A DNA stretch of 64,000 nt from an uncultured Lachnospiraceae bacterium (GTDB taxonomy: Bacteria > Bacillota > Clostridia > Lachnospirales > Lachnospiraceae). The position numbers and the translations under genes were made by a program. Position 1 is the first letter of the stretch. Every line of letters starts with the position of its first letter. Location: positions 1 to 64,000 of the forward strand of contig CADBEN010000007.1 of NCBI GenBank assembly GCA_902793685.1, given 5' to 3'. Positions 7,023 through 15,555 of the stretch are shown here, one piece after another. The notes under the pieces are model-generated. The model did no database searches. It had not been told where the DNA came from and was given only the letters and a program-made list of their open reading frames with translations.

Positions 7023-8606
7023 TCAAAGCCTGTCGACCGGGTATTTGATGTTGTCCAGAATATCTTCTTCCGAAACCTTATAGCTCCGGGCTGTCTCTCC
7101 GCCCTTGGCCAGACGGACGCGGAAGGTGAATTCCTTCTGCAAAAACTCCCGGACCTGTTTCGTGAGCGCCGCCACCGTGCGGTCCGAGCCTCCGAACAGC
7201 ATGGTTCCCTGATCCGGGAAGACGATCCAGATGATCCCGTGACGGTCCGCTTCCAGCTGTGTCCCTGTCAGCGCCGCCCGGTCCGTTCCGCCCAGTTCTT
7301 CGATGATCCTGCCCCAGTTTTCGCGGAGCTCCATGAAATCCTCATATTTAGCCTTCGGCAGTTCCACGACCTCAGGTCCCGCAGGCTGCACAGCCTGTGC
7401 CGGCGCTTCCTTTGCCGCGGCCGATGCTGTCACCGTGATGCCGTTCGCCTTCAGGTTTCTGATCTCCCGCTCCAGGCTCGCGATCCGCTCCAGCAGCGCG
7501 TCGTTCGACGTCTCCATCTCCGGGGACGTCAGGCGGATCAGCGCAAGCTCCGTCTCCACACGCTTCTGGGAAGACCAGCGCATGCGGTTCGAGAGCTCCG
7601 AGAATACCCGGATATACCGTCCCAGCTGTGCCTGTGTCGCTGCCGCGGCATCCCGCCGCATGATCTGCAGATTCTCCCTCGAGCTGTCGATGATCCCGTC
7701 CGCGTCCTCCGCGGTTCTCAGGATCAGAAGATTTCTGAGATACCAGAGGAAATCGCTGACGAACTGTCCCATCTCCCGCCCCTGGGTGAAGGCCTTTTCC
7801 AGGAGATGCAGCGCATCTCCCGTCTTTCCCCCGAGCAGCGCCTGGAAGAGTCCGGAAAAGGTGGCGATATCCACCGCGCCCAGGATCTCCAGAACCTGCT
7901 CATAGCTGATGGGCTCCCCGGGATGGAAGGCAACACACTCATCCAGAAGACTCAGGGCGTCACGCATGGCGCCGTCCGCCGCGCGGGCGATATAGCCGAG
8001 GGCCCGGTCTTCGATCTCGATATGCTCCGCCGAGGAGAGTTCCCGAAGCCTGTCCGCGATCACATCCGCCGTGATGCGCCGGAAATCGTAGCGCTGACAG
8101 CGTGACAGGACCGTGACAGGGATCTTGTGGACCTCCGTCGTCGCAAGAATGAAGATCACATACTCCGGAGGCTCCTCCAGCGTTTTCAGGAGGGCGTTGA
8201 ACGCGCCCACCGACAGCATGTGTACCTCATCGATAATGTAGACACGGTACTTCCCTTCCGTGGGCGGGTACTGCACCTGCTCACGGATGTCCCGGATATT
8301 GTCGACGCCGTTGTTGGAGGCAGCGTCGATCTCCAGGACGTTCATGGAGTTCTCCTCCGCCACCGCCCGGCACATGGCGCAGGTCCCGCAGGGATTCCCG
8401 TTTACCGGGTTCGCGCAGTTCACTGCCTTTGCCATGATCTTCGCGACACTTGTCTTTCCTGTTCCCCGGGTGCCGCAGAAGAGGTAGGCGTGGCCGATCC
8501 TGCCGGAGATGATCTGATTTTTCAGTGTGGTGCAGACAGCGTCCTGTCCTTTGACTTCCTCAAAGGTCGAAGGGCGCCATTTGCGGTACAAAGCTACGTA
8601 GGACAT
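7023..8606 (-). CDS. dnaX: DNA polymerase III subunit gamma/tau
   Basis: The clamp-loader ATPase of the replicative polymerase. The 527-aa protein has a Walker A motif GTRGTGKT (45-52), a four-cysteine zinc module (C64, C73, C76, C79), Walker B IIDEVHML and a sensor-1 region (ILATTEVHK). Domain III follows. A tau-like C-terminal region (about 380-527) has an Ala/Pro linker and a domain resembling those of other Clostridia DnaX proteins. The start MSYVALYRKWRP is the family-typical N terminus; the 17 extra residues upstream are not conserved. It heads the leftward replication block, and ffs lies directly upstream. Confidence 0.96.
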   Translation of the reverse strand: MSYVALYRKWRPSTFEEVKGQDAVCTTLKNQIISGRIGHAYLFCGTRGTGKTSVAKIMAKAVNCANPVNGNPCGTCAMCRAVAEENSMNVLEIDAASNNGVDNIRDIREQVQYPPTEGKYRVYIIDEVHMLSVGAFNALLKTLEEPPEYVIFILATTEVHKIPVTVLSRCQRYDFRRITADVIADRLRELSSAEHIEIEDRALGYIARAADGAMRDALSLLDECVAFHPGEPISYEQVLEILGAVDIATFSGLFQALLGGKTGDALHLLEKAFTQGREMGQFVSDFLWYLRNLLILRTAEDADGIIDSSRENLQIMRRDAAAATQAQLGRYIRVFSELSNRMRWSSQKRVETELALIRLTSPEMETSNDALLERIASLEREIRNLKANGITVTASAAAKEAPAQAVQPAGPEVVELPKAKYEDFMELRENWGRIIEELGGTDRAALTGTQLEADRHGIIWIVFPDQGTMLFGGSDRTVAALTKQVREFLQKEFTFRVRLAKGGETARSYKVSEEDILDNIKYPVDRL

Positions 8607-8735
8607 TCGTCTCTCACCATATCTTGTAGATTTCAGCCTTAAAAAGACTATATGCATACTACCCTAAAGTATACGATACATCTCGTCAAATGACAAACGA
8701 AATGCGTCTTTCCGGCCCCACAGATAATATGAAAA

Positions 8736-8757
8736 GAGACGATCCGACGATCGTCTC
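8736..8757 (-). terminator. Terminator of the SRP RNA gene
   Basis: GAGACGAT (8736-8743) pairs with ATCGTCTC (8750-8757). On the minus strand it is followed by TTTTC. It lies about 15 nt past the predicted 3' end of the SRP RNA. Confidence 0.75.
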
Positions 8758-8771
8758 CGTTCATTCTTTCA

Positions 8772-9038
8772 ATCCGCACGTCTCGCTTTGAATGGGAGCC
8801 ATGAACGTTACCACGGCAGCCTGCTCGGTGACGGTGATCCTGCATCACCCGTACACATCTCCTTAATGCTGCTGCATTCCTGCCCTGACATGGTTCAGAG
8901 AGGTCCGCCGCGCAGGGGCCCTCACGTCAACACCGCTTACCGCGGGCAGCTTCACAACTCACGCACCCGGGGCGAGACATCACCCCTGCTGTAGCGGATT
9001 GCAGGTACAGGGAACCGCTATCTCCCCGGCTGTGCGGA
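8772..9038 (-). ncRNA. ffs: Signal recognition particle RNA, long Gram-positive type
   Basis: The RNA scaffold of the signal recognition particle, which with Ffh directs nascent membrane and secreted proteins to the membrane. On the minus strand the Alu-domain signature GGTTCCCTGTACCTGCAATC is near the 5' end. The S-domain core GAACCATGTCAGG is followed by GGAATGCAGCAGCATTAAG, the apical loop that binds Ffh. The 5' TCCGCAC and 3' GTGCGGA ends pair. About 267 nt, the length expected for Firmicutes 6S-like SRP RNA with an Alu domain. A perfect promoter lies upstream and a terminator downstream. Ends are good to within a few bases. Confidence 0.95.
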
Positions 9039-9043
9039 CTTTT

Positions 9044-9072
9044 AGTATAAATTGCCCCCTGCTTCTTGTCAA
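9044..9072 (-). promoter_or_regulatory. ffs promoter
   Basis: Minus strand: -35 TTGACA (9067-9072), 17-bp spacer, -10 TATACT (9044-9049). This is a near-consensus vegetative promoter that starts transcription at the predicted 5' end of the SRP RNA. Confidence 0.88.
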
Positions 9073-9080
9073 GTGCAGAA

Positions 9081-9123
9081 AAACCCGGCCCTTCCGGAAT
9101 CGCTCCGCAAGGGCCGGGCTTTT
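9081..9123. terminator. Terminator after the large surface protein gene
   Basis: CCCGGCCCTT (9084-9093) pairs with AAGGGCCGGG (9109-9118), flanked by A and T runs on both sides. It lies just past the stop at 9153 on the minus strand and insulates the ffs promoter. Confidence 0.85.
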
Positions 9124-9152
9124 GTTTCAGAATACTCTCAGGTGGTCAGCGA

Positions 9153-12100
9153 TCACTCTTCGCCTTTCTTACGCCGCTTCAGGATGAAGAGAAGCAGAAG
9201 CGCAATGATCGGGATCGGGGCTGCCGCTGCGATCGGGAATCCGCTGCCGCTGCCGGAACCGCCGTTTCCACCGCGGGTTCCGCCGTTTCCGTCTGAGCCG
9301 TTTCCAGCCGGACCGTTTCCGTCTGAGCCGTTTCCGACCGGGCTGCTCTCCGCAGCAGCTTCCTGCGTCGTGCTGTCTGCAGCGCCGCCGTTTCCGGCCG
9401 CTTCAGGCCCGTTCTCGATTGCAGGGCTGCTCTCCGCATACGGATCTGTCAGGTCTCCGGAACGGCCCTGGACTCTTCCGCCCGGCTGCGGGATCTGGTC
9501 TGAACCCTGTGCAAGAGTTCCGCCCTGTCTTCTTCCGCCCTGTACGGTCGTGGGCTGATACGGATATGCAGGCGTGGGCTGAATCGCAGCTGTCGTGGTA
9601 GGCCGCGTCTCATCGCCGTCATCGCTGTAATAACTTCTGCCGCCGGAGCTGCTTCCGCCTCCGGAGCCGCTGCCGCCGGAATCGCCGCCGGAACCGCTGC
9701 CGGAATCATCGCTTGTAGGACCGGGAGCAGGATCCGTCTCAGGTGCTTCCGTAGGCGGTGCTTCCGTAGGCGCTTCCGTAGGCGCTTCTGTAGGTGCCGC
9801 TTCCGTCTCAGGTTCCTTTACGCCCTTGTTTCCGAGGCTCGCGACACCCAGTGCCACCATGCTGGAGCACCGCTCAGATCCTCCGACATCGTTGTAGTAT
9901 CTTTGATTGACAACCATGGCCCGGATATTTTTGACCTTCAGTCCGCCGGTCCGTTCCACGGTCACACCGTTGTCCTCAGTGAGGACCCAGTATTTCATAC
10001 TTCCGTCGCTGTCTTCCCCGTAAACTTCGAAGGTCAGCTCATCCAGATTATCGGTAATGCCGCAGGTCTTCCGGAACTCATTCAGAGCCGGCCATGAAAG
10101 CGCTCCGTCGTACGGATAGTCTCCCGCGCGGTATATCTTCAGCGCTTTGTGACCGGTATGGAACGCCCGGGACAGCAGCGGATCCGCATAATAGGTTCCC
10201 TTATCCCAGTAGAAGAAATTGACCGCTCCTCCATTGTCCACACATCTGTCCACGTAGACGCCGCTGCTGTGGCTGTCAATCCTCTCATCAGTCAAACCGT
10301 TCCCACTGCAGATCACGGTCCCGCCGTTCAGCGTCAGCGTGGCCTGCAGGCTGTCGTCATCACAGTGAAGGACCATATCCAGGATATCCGCACTCGCCTG
10401 GAAGGTCTGCATGAAAGCGATGTTCATCTGCTTCGGAGTGTCGACCGTGATCTCACGATTCTGACCGTCTTTGTGCGTGCCGGGATAAATACCGGTGAAC
10501 ATCTGCACAAATCCAGTCAGGCAGGAGATGTCGACCTGGTCACAGTTCTCTGTGAGCTGGATAGAACCTGAGTTGACTTCTATCCGGGCGCCCTCCATAT
10601 CCATATCTCCGTCTCCGGTGAACTGGATCACGATCTGGTCTCCCCGGATACACTGGGCTCCGCCGTTCTCGATCTCAATACGTCCGGTGACCGCGTCGGT
10701 ACCTTCGCTGGATTCGACACCGGTCAGGGCGAACTTATTCCTCTCTTCCGGGCCGCAGACCACAAGACCGTCTTCGCTGATATTCAGAATACCGTTCAGC
10801 ACTGCCGTGCTCAGGACGACCATCGTTCCCTGTACATTCAGGCGTGCCCTGGCCACATTCCCGTCGGACAGCTTTCGTCCGCCTACAGTGATACCGCCTC
10901 CGCGGTCCGGAGAAAAATCTGTCAGCAGTGCAGAACCTTCCGGAACCGTCAGGCAGGTGTCCCCGGATTTCGAAGTGTCAGGCGTTTTTCCTGCCTGAAG
11001 TGTCAGCATCAGTCCGCCCGGGATCAGGAAGATCTTATTCTCCGGAAGTACATAATCATAGTTCCTCAGGAACGAATTACCCACCAGCTCATAATACTCT
11101 CCGGTAAGGCTGCTCCTGACGGGGGTATAGTCAAATCTGATATAACCGGTTCCGGGATCATATCCGATGATGGGCGCGCGGCGGCTGTCGTCACCCACCG
11201 GCAGCTGATCCATCACCTGTGCATAATCTTCAATATTCCGCAGTGTTCCGCCGTCCGCTGCTTTCAGGAACAGAGTCGTAGTGCCGGTGCTGAGGGTTCC
11301 GCCCATGGAGACTGCATCGGCGATCGCAATTCCGTCGCCGACAAAACCGAGATCCCCGTCAGTCGTGACTGATCCGAGCTCATTCACCCCGGCAACGCCG
11401 ATGACCAGATCTCCTGTTGCTTCGACAGTGTCGACAGAGGTTCCGGAAATCACCAGCATACCGGAAACCACATCAAAGAACCAGCCGGTCTTTGTATCAT
11501 AATCCCAGCCGCTGTAATCTGCCTTGGTGAGATCCTGAACCTGAATCCCGTTCACCTTGAGGGAGGTGATCTTGGCCGGTACGCTGCTCTTCTTCACCTT
11601 CAGCTTGAAAGAAACAGAAACTCCGTCCATCGAGGCCGTGATCTTCGTTTCGCCTGCGCTCTTCGCAGTCAGCTGTGCTTCCCCGGGAAAACCGCTCTCC
11701 TGTACGATCGCCACCTCCTCGTTTTCGGATTCCCACGTGTACGGGAAAGTCTTCGCCGATCCGGGAACCACCTCCGCCCAGATCTCAAGCGTCGGCGACG
11801 TCATCTGGGCCGGCTCGATCTCCATTTCAAGCGTTTCGGTGATATCTACCCGATTGCCCTCGTCGTCCAGCCAATACAGCTTCAGCGACTCCGGCGGATC
11901 ATAAACACCGAAATTCACATAATTTTCATCGCCGGCAGAACGGACAACGATGCCGCCGGATCTGGCGTAATCCACCGGTTCCGCCGGTGCCTTCGCAGTG
12001 ATGACTGCGGAGGCGGAATCCTCCGCGACCTCCATAGTGGCACAGTCCGCGCCGCCCCATTCAGCGAACTCCCAGGTCAGCATCCCCGCGGTGATCGGCT

Positions 12101-13913
12101 TTCCGTCATTCCGGGACGCCGTAACTTTGACGCCAGGCGCTCCGGTGAAAAGATCAAAATAGTAATTGTCCAAAGTAAAGGACAGCGATTCTCCAAGCTC
12201 AATACATTTCTCAGGACTCTGTTTCCGCTCGAAGCTTACGCTGTTCCCGCTGCCTGAGATCCTGCAGACGTCATAATAGAGGCTGCTTCTGAACAAACGG
12301 GTTCCGCAGATACTGCCGCGAGCCTTCTCATGGTCCTCCAGTCCGTAGACCAGAACCGGATCGCTGTCCTCGGTTCCGGGGGTGGGGTTCACTTTCCAGA
12401 TCCCGTCCATGGCGGAAACATACAGTTTTCCATCGTATACAGCCAGCTGCGCGTAGCTCACACTGTGGAAACTGCTGGTATTGATCATCCAGCGCCCGGG
12501 GATCATGGTCGAAGAAAGGATGCCCTTTTCTCCTCCGGCTTCCTCGTAATACCGCACACGCGTGAAGCCGTTGCCGGAGCCGGCGACAACATTCGGATCC
12601 TTGCTGTCCACATAGTACCATCTGCCGTCGATCGCAGGGATCTTGCCGACAGCATTCTCCCAGAACCGGTCCATGATATCTTCGGAGCCGGCTGTGATCC
12701 CGCTGTCTTTTACAAGCTCCATGGTCTCCATGGTCCAGCTGTCATAAGCTCCGTAAGTGCCGGAGGGCAGACTGGTTTCAGATCTCAGGAAAAACTCATG
12801 GTCAAAATAGTGTTCATACATGGACGTAGGGTCATCCTGCGTGCAGTCCACATAGAGCCAGCCGCTGCCTGTATCCACAAGGTTCCAGGAATGCTTCTTC
12901 TCCTTTGACCACACAAGGTAGGACTTAATATTCGCCGCGTCCAGAAGACACTTGTATGCCAGCGCGTATCCCTGGCATGCCCCTGTACCGTAGCACAGCG
13001 GTGCGTAGGCAGAATACAGGTATTTGTCTTCATTGTAGGAGCTGTCCGCGCTGGATTTATATTCGTTGTGCTCGCAGATCCAGTCATGGAGGTAAAGTGC
13101 CCGAAGCGCCGGGGATGCGCCGGCCGGGTAATCAGGGTCATTTAAGATACTGTGGATCTTGTTCTTAAATTCAGACACATATTCTTCGCTGAACTCGTCT
13201 GTCAGCACCGGAAGTTCGATCCAGTTAAGATAGGAGGTCTCTTCTTCCAGGCCATAGGAGCCTGCCCCCGGAGCATTGTGATCCAGGAAGAAATATTCCG
13301 GACAGGTATTGAAAAATGCTTCATAGATCTTTCCGAGATCCTCGGCCGTCTCTGCCTTGATGCCGTACTGCGCCAGATCACTGACATAAACGGCATATTC
13401 ACCGTTCCAGTTCTCGCAGGCTGCAGCCATTGCCTCGAACAGCCCCTGAAGGTCGGCAGGGACCGGATCCGCCGGAGGTGCCATCAGCATCGGCATCGCC
13501 AGCATCACTTCGGACGGTGTGGAAACATCGTCGATCAGGGCGATACCGTCGATCAGAATGCCTTCCTCGTCAAACTGGGATGCGTCGGAATCTGTTGCGT
13601 TGGAGTCCGAAGCGTTCGAACTGCTTGCCCGGTCCTTTGCCTCTTTCACGCCGGCATCGCGCAGAGACGGCCCGGAGGCGTCCGAGGCGCTTGCCGTTCC
13701 GGGCCCGCGCATAAAGACATCTCCCACTGTATCCGCCACGGTTCCGACGGCCGTTCCTACGGCTTCCGCTGCCGCCGCCACAGTCCCGGCGATGGTCTCG
13801 GAAAGGCCGATTCCCGGGCCGATCTCACCGAACGAGGACAAAGACAGGGTTCCGGTCAGAAGCGTGAGTGTGCAGATCCATGCTGCTGCCTTTTTCCAGT
13901 TATACTTCTTCAT
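9153..13913 (-). CDS. Giant secreted transglutaminase-like surface protein
   Basis: A 1586-aa predicted extracellular protein. Residues 1-30 form a signal peptide. Residues about 265-365 carry a transglutaminase/protease-like core with a Cys-His-Asp set: C313 in GTGACQGYALAY, H341 in KKHSWNLV and D356 in LYVDCTQDDP. Beta-rich and Ig-like segments follow (about 640-800) and a long region with repeated beta-strand character (about 820-1330). A PTEAP repeat (about 1395-1420), a Ser/Gly-rich linker, an Asn/Gly/Asp-rich stretch and a C-terminal membrane span followed by KRRKKGEE complete it. No LPXTG is visible, so it is probably held by the C-terminal span. Its ATG overlaps the end of the channel gene upstream by 14 nt, which implies co-translation. 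Substrate and function are unknown. Confidence 0.75.
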   Translation of the reverse strand: MKKYNWKKAAAWICTLTLLTGTLSLSSFGEIGPGIGLSETIAGTVAAAAEAVGTAVGTVADTVGDVFMRGPGTASASDASGPSLRDAGVKEAKDRASSSNASDSNATDSDASQFDEEGILIDGIALIDDVSTPSEVMLAMPMLMAPPADPVPADLQGLFEAMAAACENWNGEYAVYVSDLAQYGIKAETAEDLGKIYEAFFNTCPEYFFLDHNAPGAGSYGLEEETSYLNWIELPVLTDEFSEEYVSEFKNKIHSILNDPDYPAGASPALRALYLHDWICEHNEYKSSADSSYNEDKYLYSAYAPLCYGTGACQGYALAYKCLLDAANIKSYLVWSKEKKHSWNLVDTGSGWLYVDCTQDDPTSMYEHYFDHEFFLRSETSLPSGTYGAYDSWTMETMELVKDSGITAGSEDIMDRFWENAVGKIPAIDGRWYYVDSKDPNVVAGSGNGFTRVRYYEEAGGEKGILSSTMIPGRWMINTSSFHSVSYAQLAVYDGKLYVSAMDGIWKVNPTPGTEDSDPVLVYGLEDHEKARGSICGTRLFRSSLYYDVCRISGSGNSVSFERKQSPEKCIELGESLSFTLDNYYFDLFTGAPGVKVTASRNDGKPITAGMLTWEFAEWGGADCATMEVAEDSASAVITAKAPAEPVDYARSGGIVVRSAGDENYVNFGVYDPPESLKLYWLDDEGNRVDITETLEMEIEPAQMTSPTLEIWAEVVPGSAKTFPYTWESENEEVAIVQESGFPGEAQLTAKSAGETKITASMDGVSVSFKLKVKKSSVPAKITSLKVNGIQVQDLTKADYSGWDYDTKTGWFFDVVSGMLVISGTSVDTVEATGDLVIGVAGVNELGSVTTDGDLGFVGDGIAIADAVSMGGTLSTGTTTLFLKAADGGTLRNIEDYAQVMDQLPVGDDSRRAPIIGYDPGTGYIRFDYTPVRSSLTGEYYELVGNSFLRNYDYVLPENKIFLIPGGLMLTLQAGKTPDTSKSGDTCLTVPEGSALLTDFSPDRGGGITVGGRKLSDGNVARARLNVQGTMVVLSTAVLNGILNISEDGLVVCGPEERNKFALTGVESSEGTDAVTGRIEIENGGAQCIRGDQIVIQFTGDGDMDMEGARIEVNSGSIQLTENCDQVDISCLTGFVQMFTGIYPGTHKDGQNREITVDTPKQMNIAFMQTFQASADILDMVLHCDDDSLQATLTLNGGTVICSGNGLTDERIDSHSSGVYVDRCVDNGGAVNFFYWDKGTYYADPLLSRAFHTGHKALKIYRAGDYPYDGALSWPALNEFRKTCGITDNLDELTFEVYGEDSDGSMKYWVLTEDNGVTVERTGGLKVKNIRAMVVNQRYYNDVGGSERCSSMVALGVASLGNKGVKEPETEAAPTEAPTEAPTEAPPTEAPETDPAPGPTSDDSGSGSGGDSGGSGSGGGSSSGGRSYYSDDGDETRPTTTAAIQPTPAYPYQPTTVQGGRRQGGTLAQGSDQIPQPGGRVQGRSGDLTDPYAESSPAIENGPEAAGNGGAADSTTQEAAAESSPVGNGSDGNGPAGNGSDGNGGTRGGNGGSGSGSGFPIAAAAPIPIIALLLLFILKRRKKGEE

Positions 13914-15555
13914 CTGTTGTTCCTCCCTGCGCTGTCTCGGACAGCTGTCCGAGAAGTTCCCAGGCGTAGTCGTCCTTCGCCTGTTCGACTGGGGACAGGT
14001 CTTGATATGCCACCAGCAGATGATGCCGCCGCAGCCGGTTGTCCCGGACCGGGGCGTATTTCCAGTTCCTCAGATAATGAAAACGTTCCCAGCGTTCATG
14101 TTCGATGGCACGGTACAGCTCCGCACCTTCTTCCCGTGTTTCTTTCCATCTGCGGAAAGCTTTTCCGCAGAGCTCCGGGGTGACCTCCCCGCAGGGGAAG
14201 GCCTCATGCCCCAGCAGGATGCGGATCTTCACGGCGAGATGATCCGCCGCCGCCATGTTCGACTGGCGGAGAAAAGCGCCCAGTTCATTCCACTCCGGCG
14301 CATTCCCGCCGGCGGAAGTCCGGTAGATCTCATGCATGGCATGACCCAGACGGCTGAGCTGTCTCCTCATGACAAGCTCTGTGGTGAAGATCTCCTCCGC
14401 CGCCCCGAAGCGTTCGGCTCCGTCGGCGTTTCTGCTGCTCCGGATATGGATCTTTGCGCTGACCGGGAACCAGGTCCGCATCTCCTGACAGATCCGGAGA
14501 TTCTCTTCTTCCCGGTCTTCGCAGATCACGATGCGGGCGGCCGTCAGGAAGAGGTCCGGACAGCTGTTCCAGGCGTCTTCGTGGAAGATCACACTGTCCC
14601 GGTCATCTTCCGCCGCTCCCAGGGAGACTGCCGACGGAAGCTCCGGATGATTCCGGAGAAATTCTGCCGCGTCCCCGAACACGTGGTACTCTGTCCGCTT
14701 CAGCGGGCCGAAGACATTGACCTCCAGTGCCCTGAGAAGGAGCCGCGCTCCGTACTCCCCGCAGCCTATAAGGACGACCTGGTTTTCTTTCCGCCGGAGC
14801 GGGAACTGCTTCCAGTACATCCGGGCCGTACAGTCAAATTCGTTGAAAGGTGTCATCTGCTCCGTTAAGAGCTCCGGATCACAGACTGTCCGCACATAGA
14901 GCGGAATTCCTGCATCCTTCTTTTTACCGGAGGCTTCCTCGGACGTGTTCTCCGCCGCCATGATCTCCGCGGCGATCCTGTCGTTTTCGGAGAGATCCTC
15001 TCCCGTGATCAGAACTGCGCATCGGTTCTGCCTCACCGCAGCCCTGCGGAGATTTGTTTCCAGACTGTTCCCGGGGAACAGGATTCCCCGGTTTGTCTCC
15101 CCGATGCTCTCCGGGATCTCCGTGAGCCCGCACTCTCCGGAAAAGAGAAACCAGGCTTCCGGCTCCTCCTTCGCGATGTGCTTCGTAAGCGCTGCCGTCT
15201 CCGGATTCCAGGCCGTCAGGATGTAGAGCCTGCAGTCCCGGAGTGCGGAAAGACGCAGCTTCGGGAGAAGCTCCCCCCGCATCAGTGAAAGGACCGAGCC
15301 GACCGCGAAGGCCAGCGCACCGACACTCATCAGGACAAAGACGCAGGCGATCAGCTTGCCGGCGGCTGTGACCGGATACATGTCTCCGTAGCCCACCGTG
15401 GAAAGCGTGATCAGGAAATACCAGAAGGCATCCCCGACAGAATGGATCGAGGAGTCATCGGCCCCCTGCTCCGCCACCGCCAGAAGTATCAGCAGGATAA
15501 GGAGCAAAGCGGCGATCCCGATGGCAGCGGTCAGACGTCTTCGGAATCTGTTCAT
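13900..15555 (-). CDS. Potassium-channel-like protein with RCK-type and RyR domains
   Basis: A 551-aa predicted membrane ion channel. There is a span at about 10-28, then a pore helix and the canonical selectivity filter TVGYGD (53-58), then a second span (about 66-92). Two Rossmann-like regulatory domains follow: one from about 105, the other starting at NQVVLIGCGEYG (glycine motif 263-268). The C terminus (about 410-540) is a ryanodine-receptor-type RyR domain, with EHERW at 485-489 and the conserved WKYAPVRDNRLRRHHLLVAY stretch. The start at 15555 forms an ATGA overlap with the preceding gene; upstream in-frame codons belong to that gene. It is probably a ligand-gated K+ channel; the ligand is not visible. 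Confidence 0.82.
   Translation of the reverse strand: MNRFRRRLTAAIGIAALLLILLILLAVAEQGADDSSIHSVGDAFWYFLITLSTVGYGDMYPVTAAGKLIACVFVLMSVGALAFAVGSVLSLMRGELLPKLRLSALRDCRLYILTAWNPETAALTKHIAKEEPEAWFLFSGECGLTEIPESIGETNRGILFPGNSLETNLRRAAVRQNRCAVLITGEDLSENDRIAAEIMAAENTSEEASGKKKDAGIPLYVRTVCDPELLTEQMTPFNEFDCTARMYWKQFPLRRKENQVVLIGCGEYGARLLLRALEVNVFGPLKRTEYHVFGDAAEFLRNHPELPSAVSLGAAEDDRDSVIFHEDAWNSCPDLFLTAARIVICEDREEENLRICQEMRTWFPVSAKIHIRSSRNADGAERFGAAEEIFTTELVMRRQLSRLGHAMHEIYRTSAGGNAPEWNELGAFLRQSNMAAADHLAVKIRILLGHEAFPCGEVTPELCGKAFRRWKETREEGAELYRAIEHERWERFHYLRNWKYAPVRDNRLRRHHLLVAYQDLSPVEQAKDDYAWELLGQLSETAQGGTTDEEV

Noticed and set aside
9153-9830. Sortase-anchored protein (LPXTG)
   Set aside because: The C terminus has a span and a basic tail, but no LPXTG-like motif was found before it.
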